From positions 1 through 64,000 of the forward strand of contig JASJFT010000060.1 of assembly GCA_030770425.1 (NCBI GenBank): a stretch of DNA of 64,000 nucleotides, in the 5' to 3' direction. The position numbers were made by a program, and so were the translations under genes. The notes beneath the pieces were generated by a model. It was not told where the DNA came from. It saw nothing but the letters and a program-made list of their open reading frames with translations, and ran no database searches. Source of the DNA: Darksidea phi. Taxonomy: Eukaryota; Ascomycota; Dothideomycetes; Pleosporales; Lentitheciaceae. Below, piece by piece: positions 14,359-26,700 of this stretch (its first letter is position 1; every line of letters begins with the position of its first letter).

Positions 14359-14850
14359 AATAGTTAGTATGTATTATATTAAAGTATACTATTACGTATA
14401 GTATAATTCTAACCTAGACTTTATAGACCTATTACTTCTATTCTTATCTCTAAGTACCGGCGATAGCGGACTACTTAGTATATATTATATCGAAGTATAC
14501 TATCGCGTATAGTATAATTCTAACCTAGACTTTATAGATCTATTACTTCTATTCTCGTCTCTAAGCGCCGGCGATAGCGGACTACTTAGTATATATTATA
14601 TTAAAGTATACTATTATATATAGTATAATTCTAACCTAGACTTTATAGACCTATTACTTCTATTCTTACCTCTAAGTACCGGCGATAGCGGACTACTTAG
14701 TATATATTATATCGAAGTATACTATTATATATAGTATAATTCTAACCTAGATTTTATAGACCTATTACTTCTATTCTTACCTCTAAGCGCTAGTAATAGT
14801 AGACTACTTAGTATATATTATATTAAAGTATACTATCGTATATAGTAGAA
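14359..14850 (+). repeat. 111-bp tandem repeat array in element B
   Basis: Units beginning actactta start at 14,470, 14,581, 14,692 and 14,803, an exact 111-bp period, and a partial unit precedes them. The sequence is clearly homologous to 7,802-8,330. Confidence 0.9.
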
Positions 14851-14885
14851 TTCTAAAGGACCGGCTAATATAAACTAAGCCTATA

Positions 14886-15160
14886 CCCTCCCCGACTCTT
14901 ATTAATAGGATATCTAAGTAAACCTAAGTTAATAAACTAAGCCTAAAGCCTATAGAAGGACTAAAGATTCGCTCTTTAAGGTAGCGCTCTATTATCTTCT
15001 ACCCTACGAGAGGTATAGCGCCCTCTCCGATCCTTATTAATAGAATACCTAAGCGAACCTAAGTTAATAAACCGAGCCTAAAGTCTATAGAAGGTCTAAA
15101 GGATACGCTCTTTAAGGTAGTACTCTATTATCTTCTACCCTACGAGGGGTATATTAGACT
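14886..15160 (+). repeat. 135-bp direct duplication (2 copies)
   Basis: ccctccccga at 14,886 and ccctctccga at 15,021 begin two similar units 135 bp apart, a multiple of three, so probably a 45-residue protein duplication in element B. Confidence 0.8.
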
Positions 15161-15550
15161 ATACTATCTTAAACTAAAAGAAAAGTATACTATATTCCTT
15201 CTAGCTATATCTCTTCTCTATAACTAGAATCTAGATCCGAAATAGGGGGTCTATTATTTTTTCGGGTACCTAGCCTACTAGTCTAAAGACGAGAGGTAAT
15301 CGCTAGAGGGTATATACAAAGTATTATTAAAAGACTATAGTAAGAAAATAAGGATATTCTTTAAGATAGACTATATTTATATCGATCTATAAGCTCTATA
15401 GAGAGTATTAAGTAATAATAAGCTTATAGAGCTTATAGATTAATATAAATATAGCCTATTTTACTAAGTAGTACTAGACCTTAAGAGGTTTCTATAGACC
15501 CCTCTAGTAGACTATAAAATAGTTTAATAGTTAGCGTAGTTTATCTAAGT

Positions 15551-15905
15551 AGAAAATAATACTAACCCTCTACCTACTCTCTAGGTAGACTACGTATTCG
15601 ATATATATAAGACCTAGGAGTAGGTTATTCTACTTAAGAATATCTATACTAGTATACTTAAAAGACTATATCCTCTCTAGCTATATAAGGCTTATACGAA
15701 TAGTAAGCTCCTTACTACTACTATATATAAAATAATACTAACCTCCTACCTACTCTCTAGATAGACTACGCGTTCGATATATATAAGACCTAGGAGTAGA
15801 TTATTCTACTTAAGAATATCTATACTAGTATACTTAAAAGGCTATATCCTCTCTAGCTATATAAGACTTATATAAATAGTAAGCTTCTTACTACTACTAT
15901 ATATA
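15551..15905. repeat. 176-bp direct duplication (2 copies)
   Basis: The two halves share nearly all positions; the landmark gacctaggag is at 15,611 and 15,787. The period is not a multiple of three. Confidence 0.85.
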
Positions 15906-16395
15906 TTTACCCTACCTTAGAGCTAGGCTATTACTAGTTCCTATAGTCTAGAATATCTTACTCCTAGAACTAGGTATATTAATACCTTATAAGGTATAAC
16001 CCTTAATAGTAGTCTCTTCTATAATAAGGGTATAGGATTTATATCTACGAGTTTAATAATATAATAACTACTACTTATTCGAATATTATATTATACTTTT
16101 ATATTATAAGATCCTATAGTACGACCCTCTATACTCTAACTACCGACGTCTAGTAGAATAGTAGCTAATATACTAGTACTTATATTTAACTATCTAGTTA
16201 TAGACTCCTTTTACGGGACTTAGGTATATAGAGGACTTATAGTCTTAATAGCTTTTATTAGTTATACTATATATAATAGTATACTTCGATATAATATATA
16301 CTGAGTAGTCTGTTATTACTAGTATTTAGAGGTAAGGATAGGAGTCGAGGTCTATTATTATAGATTTTAACGAAAATATAATATAGCGAATTAAT

Positions 16396-16640
16396 AATAT
16401 ACCCTAATACTTATCTAATAAATAGAATATAATATATTAAATAGTTTACTAGTACTTATATAAGGTATATATACGGCGTAGAGGCCGTTATATAAGTATA
16501 TAATATATACGAGTAAATATAGAATATTCTAATATTTATCTAATAAATAGAATATAATATATTAAATAGTTTACTAGTACTCGTATAAGGTATATACGTA
16601 GTATAGAGGCCGTTATATAAGTATATAATACGTATTATAA
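16396..16640. repeat. 125-bp direct duplication (2 copies)
   Basis: ctaataaatag occurs at 16,415 and 16,540 within two near-identical units. Confidence 0.8.
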
Positions 16641-19600
16641 GTAAACGTAGAACGATATTAGGGGTATACTACGGGTACGGGCTAATATTTAATAATATTA
16701 GAGGTATAGAATAAATATACTACGGGTATAGACTAATATAAAATACTTATATAATTTATACTATACCGTATAGTACTATACTACGTTTCTTATAATTTTT
16801 TTAGAACGAACTTTTTACTAATATTATAAGATCTATTTTAAAATATTTATAAAGTCTAGTATTCTTAGGGTAATAGACTATAACGACGTTATTAATATAT
16901 ACGAATAGAATTAGCTAGTTATTAATATATATATAAGAAAATCTTTCTACTTCTTATATATTAAGCTAATTTAGTATCTTCTTTAGTTTATTATACTATA
17001 ATAATAGTATCTCTTTAAGTCTATAGAGGGCGCGTAGTATCTCTAGAATCTTACCGTCGTACTTAAAGCTATCTAGTATCCTTATATAGGTATATTTCTT
17101 AAACTTCGTATTAAAAAAGACTATTAGAACGTCGTATTACTTTAACTCTAGGCTAAACTAATTAGTAATTACGAGTAGAGTACGAAATAAGCGAGTAGCT
17201 AGTATAGCTATATAGGTATTACTATATAGTTATTATAGGTCGTCTTAAATTATAATCTAGATCTTAAATTTTAAGAGATAGCTATCTATATCGATTTTAT
17301 AGGTAAATATCTATATTAGTAGTAGTATCTCTATATTAATATTAGTAGCTCGAAGTAAAATCTTTATAAAGTATTCTTTTACCTATACTAAGTAATATTC
17401 TATATTAATAGTAGCTTAAAACTAATTACTATATAGGTAACTATTTAGCTACTAAAAGTTCTTTAGAGGCTTAGGTAACTATAACTAATAAATCTTATAT
17501 TCTAGGTTCTACCTTATTATTATAATAAAGCTATATAGGTAGTTATATATAGTATTATTAGTATTTATATAGAATAGTAGATATACTTAATAATATAGAT
17601 TATATAAGTAAGCTAATCGTACTAAGTATCCTTCTAAAATAATATTAGACTTATTAAGATTAAGATTTCGTCTTCTTAGAGTATTATTTCTTATTCGATT
17701 AGGACTATACCTAGGTATTTCTATTATACTAAGTTCTTATAATAAGTTTATTAGTTAATTTTATTACGTTAAAGTATTATTTAAAGGCGTTATAATATTA
17801 TCTAAAGAGTTTTTAGAGTTCTCTTTCTAATTAAGACTAGCGCGGGCCGAATTAGGATTAGCGCGAGCTAAAGGTACTAGTAAAAGTAGTCCTCTATAGA
17901 ACTTAGTATTCTTCTTAATAACCTTATTTTACTACGTCTAGCTATCTTACTATCTCTTACCCCCTACCTACGTATTAGTCGAAGAAGTAGATATAGTCGT
18001 TTTACTCGTTATTAGTTAACGTAGTATTAGTAGATTATTAATACTAATTTTCTTAGGATACTAAATATTAGGTATATTAAATAGCTTAACGATTTTCTTA
18101 ATAACTAACTCTCTAATATAGTCTTTTAGGTCCTTAAAGAAGCTACTTAAGTTAAATATAATATTATAAGTTTAAATTATCTAGTTCTTTATCGGTAGCT
18201 AGATACGATAGATATTTATCGAATTATAACCGATAAGATAATCTATTAATATCCTACTCTTAAGCTTATTAGCTTTCTTAAGCTATTTATTTAGTACGTA
18301 GGCTTTATAGCTAATAGAATATATATAAGTAACTTAAGACTTCCTACCCTAGATAAGCTTATATAGTATTTTCTAGTTTAGCTTCTCTAACGGCGTCCTA
18401 TTAAGGATATACGCCGCTATTAGAAATAGTTCGTTTAATAGTAATTTAGATAGATTAGTCTAAAGTTATAATACTCTCGTATATATAACTAATATTACTC
18501 TAATATATTTAATACCCCTATTCTATTTATTTATATAGGGCGCTCGCTTCTTATATATAATACCTAGGTCGTCGTAGATCTATTTAAATAGATTAGATAA
18601 GATACTAAATTCTTACTTACTATTAGTTCGAACTTTAATAACGTTATATTCGAATTAATATTATATCTTACGTAGGGTCTATATAACTTAGCGATTAATA
18701 ATAGATTTTAAATAACTAGGAAATATTTCTACCTTATACTACTTAGTATATTAATTAATACTATAGCCTCTATATTTATCTCTATTAATATACTCTTCTT
18801 CTATTAGTAGGAGCTAAACGATATCTATCGATATACGTTTAAACGGGCGCGTTATATAGTCTTTCTATTAATAATATAAGATTTACTTTATAAGCTTTAT
18901 TTTAATATATATCTTATATAGCTTTTAATTATTAATTTTATTAACGATAATCTTATAGACGGCGTTCGTTAGATAAGCTATTATTCTCTAGCTAGGGTAT
19001 CCCTATATTAGATAAGCGACTTAATTACTAATCTATTATATAAGCTTTAGGGTATATAATTTCTAATAGCTAGTTATAAACGATAATAATAGCTTAATAT
19101 ACGGCCTTCGTATAGCGTCGACGTCGACTAGCTAGTAGCTATTCGAATACTCGAGTAAAGCGAGTACGTTACTCTAGTTCTTATAATATAATATATTATA
19201 TTCTAAGTTAAAATAAATATTAATAGTACGATACCTTCCTAGTCCTATTATACTAGTAATAAAGCTAGGAACTAAGATAACGTACGTTAATTAGATCTCT
19301 ATTATATTATTATAAGAAGTATAGATTTTAAGTATTATTAAGCCTTAAGCTTTAACTTTAATAGCTTTAGTACTAGTATTAATATATTTGTAAGCCGTAG
19401 TGTTATACTCTTATTTCTACCTAATCTATAGGTCTAAGTTAACGATATATATATTCGAACCTAGATCTAATATCTAGCGATTATAGAAACGCTTATTTTA
19501 TATAGTATCTTAATCTCTAGTAAGTACTACTAGGTTATCTATTAGTATAGCTATATCGTCGATCGTATAGACTATATAAGTCGAGGGTTCTAATAGACGA

Positions 19601-21000
19601 GCCCTATTATTAAAGCTAAATAATATTATAGGAGTAGACTAAGCTATCTTTCGTTTAATATAGTCTATCGAATATTTAATAGCCTTATTAATACGAGCTT
19701 TAAGTATTAGATTAACCTCTAGGGCTTTATCAACTTAGTATCTAATCTTAATACTTATAGTATAGTTCTTAGAATATTTCTTTACTAAAGGATTAAGTAT
19801 AAAGTAGTTAACCTACTAGTATACTCGTCTATAGAGATATATCTTTAGGGTCCTATTATTTCTCTTTTTCTAGTTCTCGTTATTATTATTATTAGAGCTA
19901 TTATTATTATCTATATTAGTAATAGTAAGTTAAGTAGTAGCTATAGTATTATATCTAGTCGTTATAGCTAGTTTAACTACCTTTAGAAACGACTCGAACT
20001 TAATAACGTAGTATTATAATAAGCGTACTTCTACTTTATTATATTAAGCCTTTAGGATATCTTAAAGAGCTAAGGTACTATACTTAATATTAAACGCGTA
20101 GTATACTTTCGCGAAGTCCTTCTATATATAAGGCGTTTTAACGTTAGGAAGACTAATAATCTTATACTTATTAGTAATCTTAATCTAGCTATATAGCTAG
20201 TTAGCTAGCTTTTTACTATATAAGAGCGTTTATAGTTATCTATATTTAGTTCTAAGTTTCTAACGTTATAAGGTATCTATAGGTATAATATACCTCTTTA
20301 GTACCTTAAGTCGATTTTATAGGCCTTTCTCGTTTTATATTAAATATAGGTTTATTACTATAATTATTTTACTAATCTCTAAGTTAATTATTCTTAGACC
20401 TTTCTCTAGTTATTTATAATTCTTCTTTTCTTTTTAATATTAGGTAAGCTCGACTCTATATAATATTTGATTATCGGACGATAGCTAAGCTATACTAATA
20501 GTATTAGCTTTATATACTATAAGGGAGGGTTTCGTTAGCTCCTTATTTTCTAATACTATTTTAAGGTTAGGGTCGTAGTATTTCTAAACTTTATATTATT
20601 TAGCCTTATTCTTAAGAATAAATAGCTATTTATACTAGTTGCTCTAAGTCTTAAGAATAATAGTAACGTATATTACTACGAGATCTTCTTTAGTATTTAT
20701 TATTAATAACGATAGCTCTCTAAGCGTCGAGGAGTTTCTAGCGACGACGAGGGTAATAGTAAGAGTATTAGCTCTCTATATATTAATTAATATTAACGAC
20801 AAGGGTAATAAGTTATTATTATTTAAGAGTAATTAGTTATAATCCGGGCTTATAACTATTATAGTAATTTTAGTATAAATTACTATAGTATATAGTCTTT
20901 AAAAGTAAAAGCTCTAATTTCTATAAGTTAAAAAAGACGGTATTTTATATATAAAAACGACCCCTAACTATACCTTAATACTAATACTACTAGATTATAT
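16640..21000 (-). mobile_element. Ty1/copia relic 2
   Basis: The minus strand at about 16,860-17,060 reads VYINNVVIVYYPKNTRLYKY, the RIP-altered form of the copia VYVDDVVI reverse-transcriptase motif, followed by a typical downstream stretch. The probable 5' LTR on the minus strand starts near 20,860. It is preceded by a primer-binding-site-like sequence at 20,844-20,860, identical to the one inside the LTR of copia relic 3 at 37,066-37,080. The 3' LTR was not identified. Confidence 0.65.
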
Positions 21001-21339
21001 TAGATACTATTAGATTATAAGATTCGGTAAATAGCCGCTAGTACTAAGCTAATTCTTATGTCTAGCGAAATCTCTAATCGTACTTAGTCCCTAAGCCGTC
21101 TACTCTATAATACCTTCTTAATATAAATAGTAAGAATAAGATTATTAATATATATAATAATAATACCTCGAGTATTCTTATTAATAAAAATATATAGATT
21201 AAAGGCTAAAGGTATATATTTAAGATTTAGAAGTAAGATTTTAAGATTAAGATATTATAATAAGGTAGATTCTTTAAGTTCGTAAATCCTATATAGTAGT
21301 TAAATAGTAATACTACTATCTATAATACTTAAAAGGAGT

Positions 21340-23762
21340 TATAAAAGAATAATATACTTATTATCTAAATAAGTATTAAGATAAATAATAATAATATTAA
21401 TTTATTTATACTCTAGGTCCTAGAGAATAATAAGTATAAAGAGGATATATAGAATTATTATATATATAATATATAAGTAAATAAATTAGAAATATTCTAA
21501 TTATATCTAAAAATTACTATAAATAATAAGATATACTTTATATTTAAGAAGTTTATTATTAATATTACCCTTATACTTATATATCTACTAGTTAGATATT
21601 ACTTTATACTAGTTTAGTTTTATAGATATTATAGAATACTAGATATTATTTTATTTAAGGGAATTAAACTTCTTATTTATAATAAGCTAAAATTAATCCT
21701 TATAAAAGTATAACTTAAATTTATAATAGTTCTTTAGTTTAGATAGAAGATTTAATAGTAATATACCTATAGATATCTTTATAATAGTAGAGATAAAAAT
21801 CTATTTAAATATTAAAAATATAAAATAGAGACGACGATATTTATTTTAATCTATTAGTATATAGTTTAATCTATCTTTATATAGATTTAGAAGGCTATTA
21901 AAGACTTATTCTAATAATATATTAGATATAATAGTATTCTTATCTTAGTCCTCCTCTTATATAATAGTATTAATAGAATTACCCTTTAGATCGGGTTATA
22001 ATCCTACTACTTCTTAAAGTTATTCCTATTAATTATTATCTATAGGCTTAATAGTATTAGTAACTATATTAGAGAGTTAGATAGAAAGTAAAGGCTTATT
22101 AAAATTAAAGGTCGTAATTTTAATATTATAATTATAGAAATTCTAGTAGACTATAGCTAAATAAATAATATCTTCTATCTTAGAAATATATATCTTATAT
22201 ATATTCTTAGTAATTATATTAACTAGGTAGTTCTTCTAGCTATAAGATACTAGTTTCTTATTATATATATACTTTATCTTAGATATATAAATATAACTAG
22301 TATAACTAAAGATATAAATAAGAATAAGATTTAATACTAGATTAGAAATATTATTTTCTAATTAATATATCTTATAAGGTATTTTCTTAATAGAAATATT
22401 AGAGGTTAATAGAAAGTTCTAATTTTATACCTAATATTATACTATATATAGCTATAAATTCTAAGAAATACTAGTAGTAATATATATTATATATATACTA
22501 GTAAAGATAATATTATTAGTATATTCTATAATACTATTCCTTAAGATATTATATAGTAGAGAATACTTAAGTTTAGTACCTTTATCTTTAGTATATTATT
22601 TAAGTTAATTACTTATAAATTCTCTAATATTATTAAGATAGATAATACTAATATAGAGATCTATTTCTATCTTTTAGATATTATATTACTTAATTAGTTC
22701 TTTAGTAAATAAGATTCTAGAATCTAAATAAGATATTTAGTAGTATTAAGAAAAATTATTAGTAATAAATATCTAGTAGTACTCTTTATTATATTCTTTA
22801 GATATAATAGATTCTATAATATTAATATAAACCTTATCTAGGATATAAGAGAGACGTTCTTATAGTATATAAGAAAAGATTTATAATAATTTTACTATAC
22901 TATAAGACTTATAGTTAAATAACTTTATATTAAAAATCTCTATATTATTAATCTTTTTAATTAAGTACTTTAGTATTATTAGGTCTAAATAACTTAATAT
23001 TATATATTACTTATATAAGAGGCGTACTATATAAGAGATAGTATAAAAGAAATAGTTACTATAAAGAATAATATATATAATAGTATATATAACCTCTTCT
23101 TTATTATAAATAACTAGAAAATTAGAGATTCTATCTATCTTAAGTAGATAGATAAATTTAAAACTATTAGATTTTATAAGTACGTTAGTATTACTATTAT
23201 AAAAGTAGCCCTTTTATTTAAAAGAAGCTTATAAGATAATATTTATTATAAAGCCTTCTTTAAAGACTATATTATTTAAGATAATAGTTTAAGCTATACT
23301 ATTACTCTTAGTAATATTAAATTATATAGTATCTAGTCCTTAGACTTATAACGTACTATTAATATCTTTAATTATAGACGTAGGTTTATCTAACTAAATA
23401 ATAAACTTAGATTTATTATTATAAATACTCTAATTAGTAGTAATATTATAGTAATAATAGTATTTATAGGTTATATTCTAAGTAGTATACTAAAATATTA
23501 ATAGAAAAATATTTATATAAAAGGAAGTAATACTATATAAAGTATCTAGTACCTTAAAAGAAAATTATTCTTATAGTAATAATAGATAACTATAATAGAC
23601 TAGCCTCGAAGTAGAACTTTAATAAGTATTAATAATATTATTAATATCTATAAAAGGGAGATAAAAGGTTCTTACTTCGTATTTTCTCTTATATAAGTAA
23701 GCCCCTTTTCTAAGCGAGTCTCCTCCTTTTTAAGATAGGTATAGGCTAAGTCTAAGCTATAA
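21340..23762 (-). mobile_element. Ty1/copia relic 1, truncated
   Basis: Reading the minus strand downwards from the LTR at 23,591-23,762 gives a protease/pre-integrase region near 23,400-23,150. The C-terminal integrase region with the usual copia block before the reverse transcriptase follows at about 22,450-22,150, then the start of the reverse transcriptase at about 21,950-21,620. The rest of the reverse transcriptase, RNase H and second LTR are missing. This segment is even more AT-rich than its neighbours, suggesting an older copy. Confidence 0.65.
23591..23762 (-). repeat. LTR family 2, copy 1
   Basis: About 172 bp shared with 37,355-37,526 in the same orientation and 38,140-38,311 in reverse orientation. 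In element orientation this copy lies upstream of copia relic 1 and is its probable 5' LTR. Confidence 0.8.
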
Positions 23763-23829
23763 TATATCCTCTTCCCTACTTCGTATTATCCCCGTATAGT
23801 AGGGTATTATAGGGCGAGTCGGGGGAAGA

Positions 23830-24220
23830 AGAGGTTATTCAAAGTAGTAGTAACTAGTTAGGTTTATTATAGGGGGGTTATTCGAAGTAGTAGTAACTAG
23901 TTAGGTTTACTACTAAAGCTCGTCCGAGGGTTTACTACTAAAGCTCGTCTAAGGGTTTACTACTCTACTCGCCCGTAGAAGTAGTTATAGTAGTAGAGAT
24001 TTATATATTACTCTAGTAGATTTTTATAGTAGTAATATTATATTTATATTATTTATTTTAGTATAAATACTCCTATTTAGTAGGTAGTATAGTAATAAGA
24101 TAGTAAAGTTATACTTACGTCGTTTATTTTAATATAAACATTCCTATTAAGCGGGTAGTATAGTAACCTAGTAGAATTAAAGTAGTATAATAGATTATAC
24201 TTATATTATATATCTTATAT
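23830..24220. repeat. Short imperfect direct repeats between elements
   Basis: agtagtagtaactagttagg occurs twice at about 23,840-23,910, gggtttactact recurs three times at about 23,930-23,965, and a unit of about 90 bp is duplicated at about 24,040-24,210. No coding remains are visible. Confidence 0.6.
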
Positions 24221-24239
24221 AAATACTCTATTATTCTTA

Positions 24240-26700
24240 AAATAACTTCGACTTACTCTTCTTCTCTTTTAATCTCTCTACTCTCTCTCTCTATACTTCT
24301 TACTAGACGTTTTTTATTCTTATTAATATTTTTTCTTTACCCTTCTTAGTATCCTTTAGCCCCCGTCTCTATACCTCTTCTCTCTCCTCTAGAGTTCTCT
24401 TTAACTTTATATTAATATACTTTCTTCTATCTTTTTAGCTCTCTTTAGCTCTATATAAACGTTTCTTTAAGTTTCTAGGATATCTAGTATAATTAGTTAC
24501 GTTTTATCCTTTAGTAGTTCCTTTACTATTATTAGAGGTATCTTAAGTACTAGTAGAAGTAAGTTACTAAAGTATTCTTCTTCTTATTAGTCTTTTACGT
24601 CCTATAATAATCCTATATATATTCTCTTAGTTTATTACTTTAGACTAATTTAGGACTTATAACCTATTTATCTAAGAGGTCGTCGTTAACGTTTAGACTA
24701 GTTCGAGATTTAAGGTAATTTCGAAGATAAGGTAGATATTATTATTATAAACTCTAATTAAGTTTATTAGAAATATATTTCTTATCTAGCTAAATTTAGC
24801 TATATTATATAAGTAGCCCTTCTTCTATATCTTTCTAGTAGTTCTATAAATCGTTATTAATTCTTAATAGATATTAATCTAGCCCCGCTACGTCTTATAA
24901 TAACTATTCGCGTAGTAAGAAAACTTACTACTATAATAATATATTATTTACGTTAAACCTTAATCTTTATATAATCTTCTATTATTAGTATTAGTATTAT
25001 AATACTATATATATATAGGGTAATATCTATATCCTCGTTCCGGGTATATATAGTTAGAATAAGAAGAGACCTATATTAGAGACCTACTATTACTTTAATA
25101 ATAAGTTCTATTAGCTATAGTAAGATTTTAAAGACCTTTAGGTAACGGCTTAAAGCGCTAATATTATTAATTAGCTATTTTAGACTTCGTCCTAGCGCGG
25201 CGAGTTAGCTACTAGTTATAGCTAAGTATTCTTCCCTATAGCTACTCTTACTCTAGCCTTTATATTCTCTAACTTACTAATATATTATAGTACTAATATT
25301 ATAAGCCTTTTTACTACTACTAGAGTTATATTTTAAAGTTTCTATTATAAGTAGGATATCTTTTATAGTCGTATTAAGAGTACCTTTAGATATTTTAAAG
25401 CTACTAATATATATATTACTATAAGTTCCTATATCTCTTTTTTAAATATCTTTACTAATACTTATATAAAGCTCTCTTAATATTCTTATTAGAAATTATA
25501 CTATATTATTATATTATATTATAGGATCTATATACTCTAGCTATTAGTACTATAATTTCTACTTATATTCGTCTCGTCGACGTTATAACTTCTATTTATA
25601 TTTATCTTATTATTATTATAACTTATATTTATATTCGTCTTATTAGTATTATAACTCTCGCTTATATTTATCTTATTAGTATTAGTCCTTTACTCCTTTA
25701 TCTTTAATTCTACTTTATTATTCTTATAACCTTTCTCTTCTTCCTTTATATAATTACCCTAGGTATCTATCTTTTTACTTCTTTTATTATTAGAACCCCT
25801 CGTTATCTTTACTTTATAGATATAGAGGGGTCCTACCTACTTAATCTTTTTACTAGTCGGAGCCTTAGTCTTCTCTACTTTATCTCTATTAAGTATATTC
25901 TATTCCCTTATCTTCTCGTCTAGAGGAGCTTTTCTCTTTCTCTTTTTCTTCTCTTAACTCCCGTCCCGCTATATCGTACTCTAATTAGAGTACTTCTTCT
26001 AAAGATTAGACTTATAATCTAAATACTTCTACTAAAGGTCTAACTTATAACTTAAATACTTCTACTAGAAATCCTACTTATAGTTTAAACGTCCCTATTA
26101 ATAGGACTAGTATCTATTTAAGTACTCTTCTTAATAGTAGTAATTCTAGCTATAGTACTATTCTAAATAGGTTAAGTCGAGCCTATAGCTTATCTATTAC
26201 TAATTTAGTTCTTATTAATAGTAACTATTTTACTAAGTATAATCGTCTATATAGAGTCCGTTTTAATAAGTAGTTACCTTTATTTAACTCTAAGAATTTT
26301 CTAAGTAATATCTAAAGTAATAGTAGTAGACTATATTATAGTTATATTAGAGTTCTTTTAGCTTTACTTTAGCTTTATATTAACTTCTACTTTATTTATA
26401 GTACTATATAAGATAGTTTATTTTTATATATATAGCTACTCTAGTACTTCTACTAGAGGAGGGGCCTTTATAGGTATTTAATAGGAATTATTATACTATA
26501 TATTCTTATTTCTTTCTTACTAGTCTATTATTTTATAATATATTACCCTAGTATTTCTTAAACTTTTAGAGTACTTCTATTTTTATAAAGTCTTTAATAG
26601 AGTACTATATTAGTTATACTTATCTCTTTTATTATACTAAAACTTACTATCTCTTTTTTTCCCTTATATTCTTTATATATAGGATTTCTTCTACCTCCTA
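24240..26700 (-). other. RIP relic with low-complexity repeats, minus strand
   Basis: The minus strand gives a long coherent frame rich in Lys, Arg and Ser codons. It contains repeats of about 45 bp at 25,560-25,690 and about 48 bp at 25,990-26,100. It could be a gag-like ORF or an unrelated duplicated gene; no diagnostic domain was recognised. Confidence 0.4.

Larger units (their letters stand above)
11650..16300 (+). mobile_element. Relic element B, divergent copy of element A
   Basis: The start near 11,710 aligns with element A near 3,990. The segment carries homologous repeat arrays at 12,400-12,870 and 14,359-14,850. After 14,886 it continues with two more in-frame duplications and a coherent plus-strand frame with no recognised domain. 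I did not find the helicase part of element A here. Confidence 0.5.
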
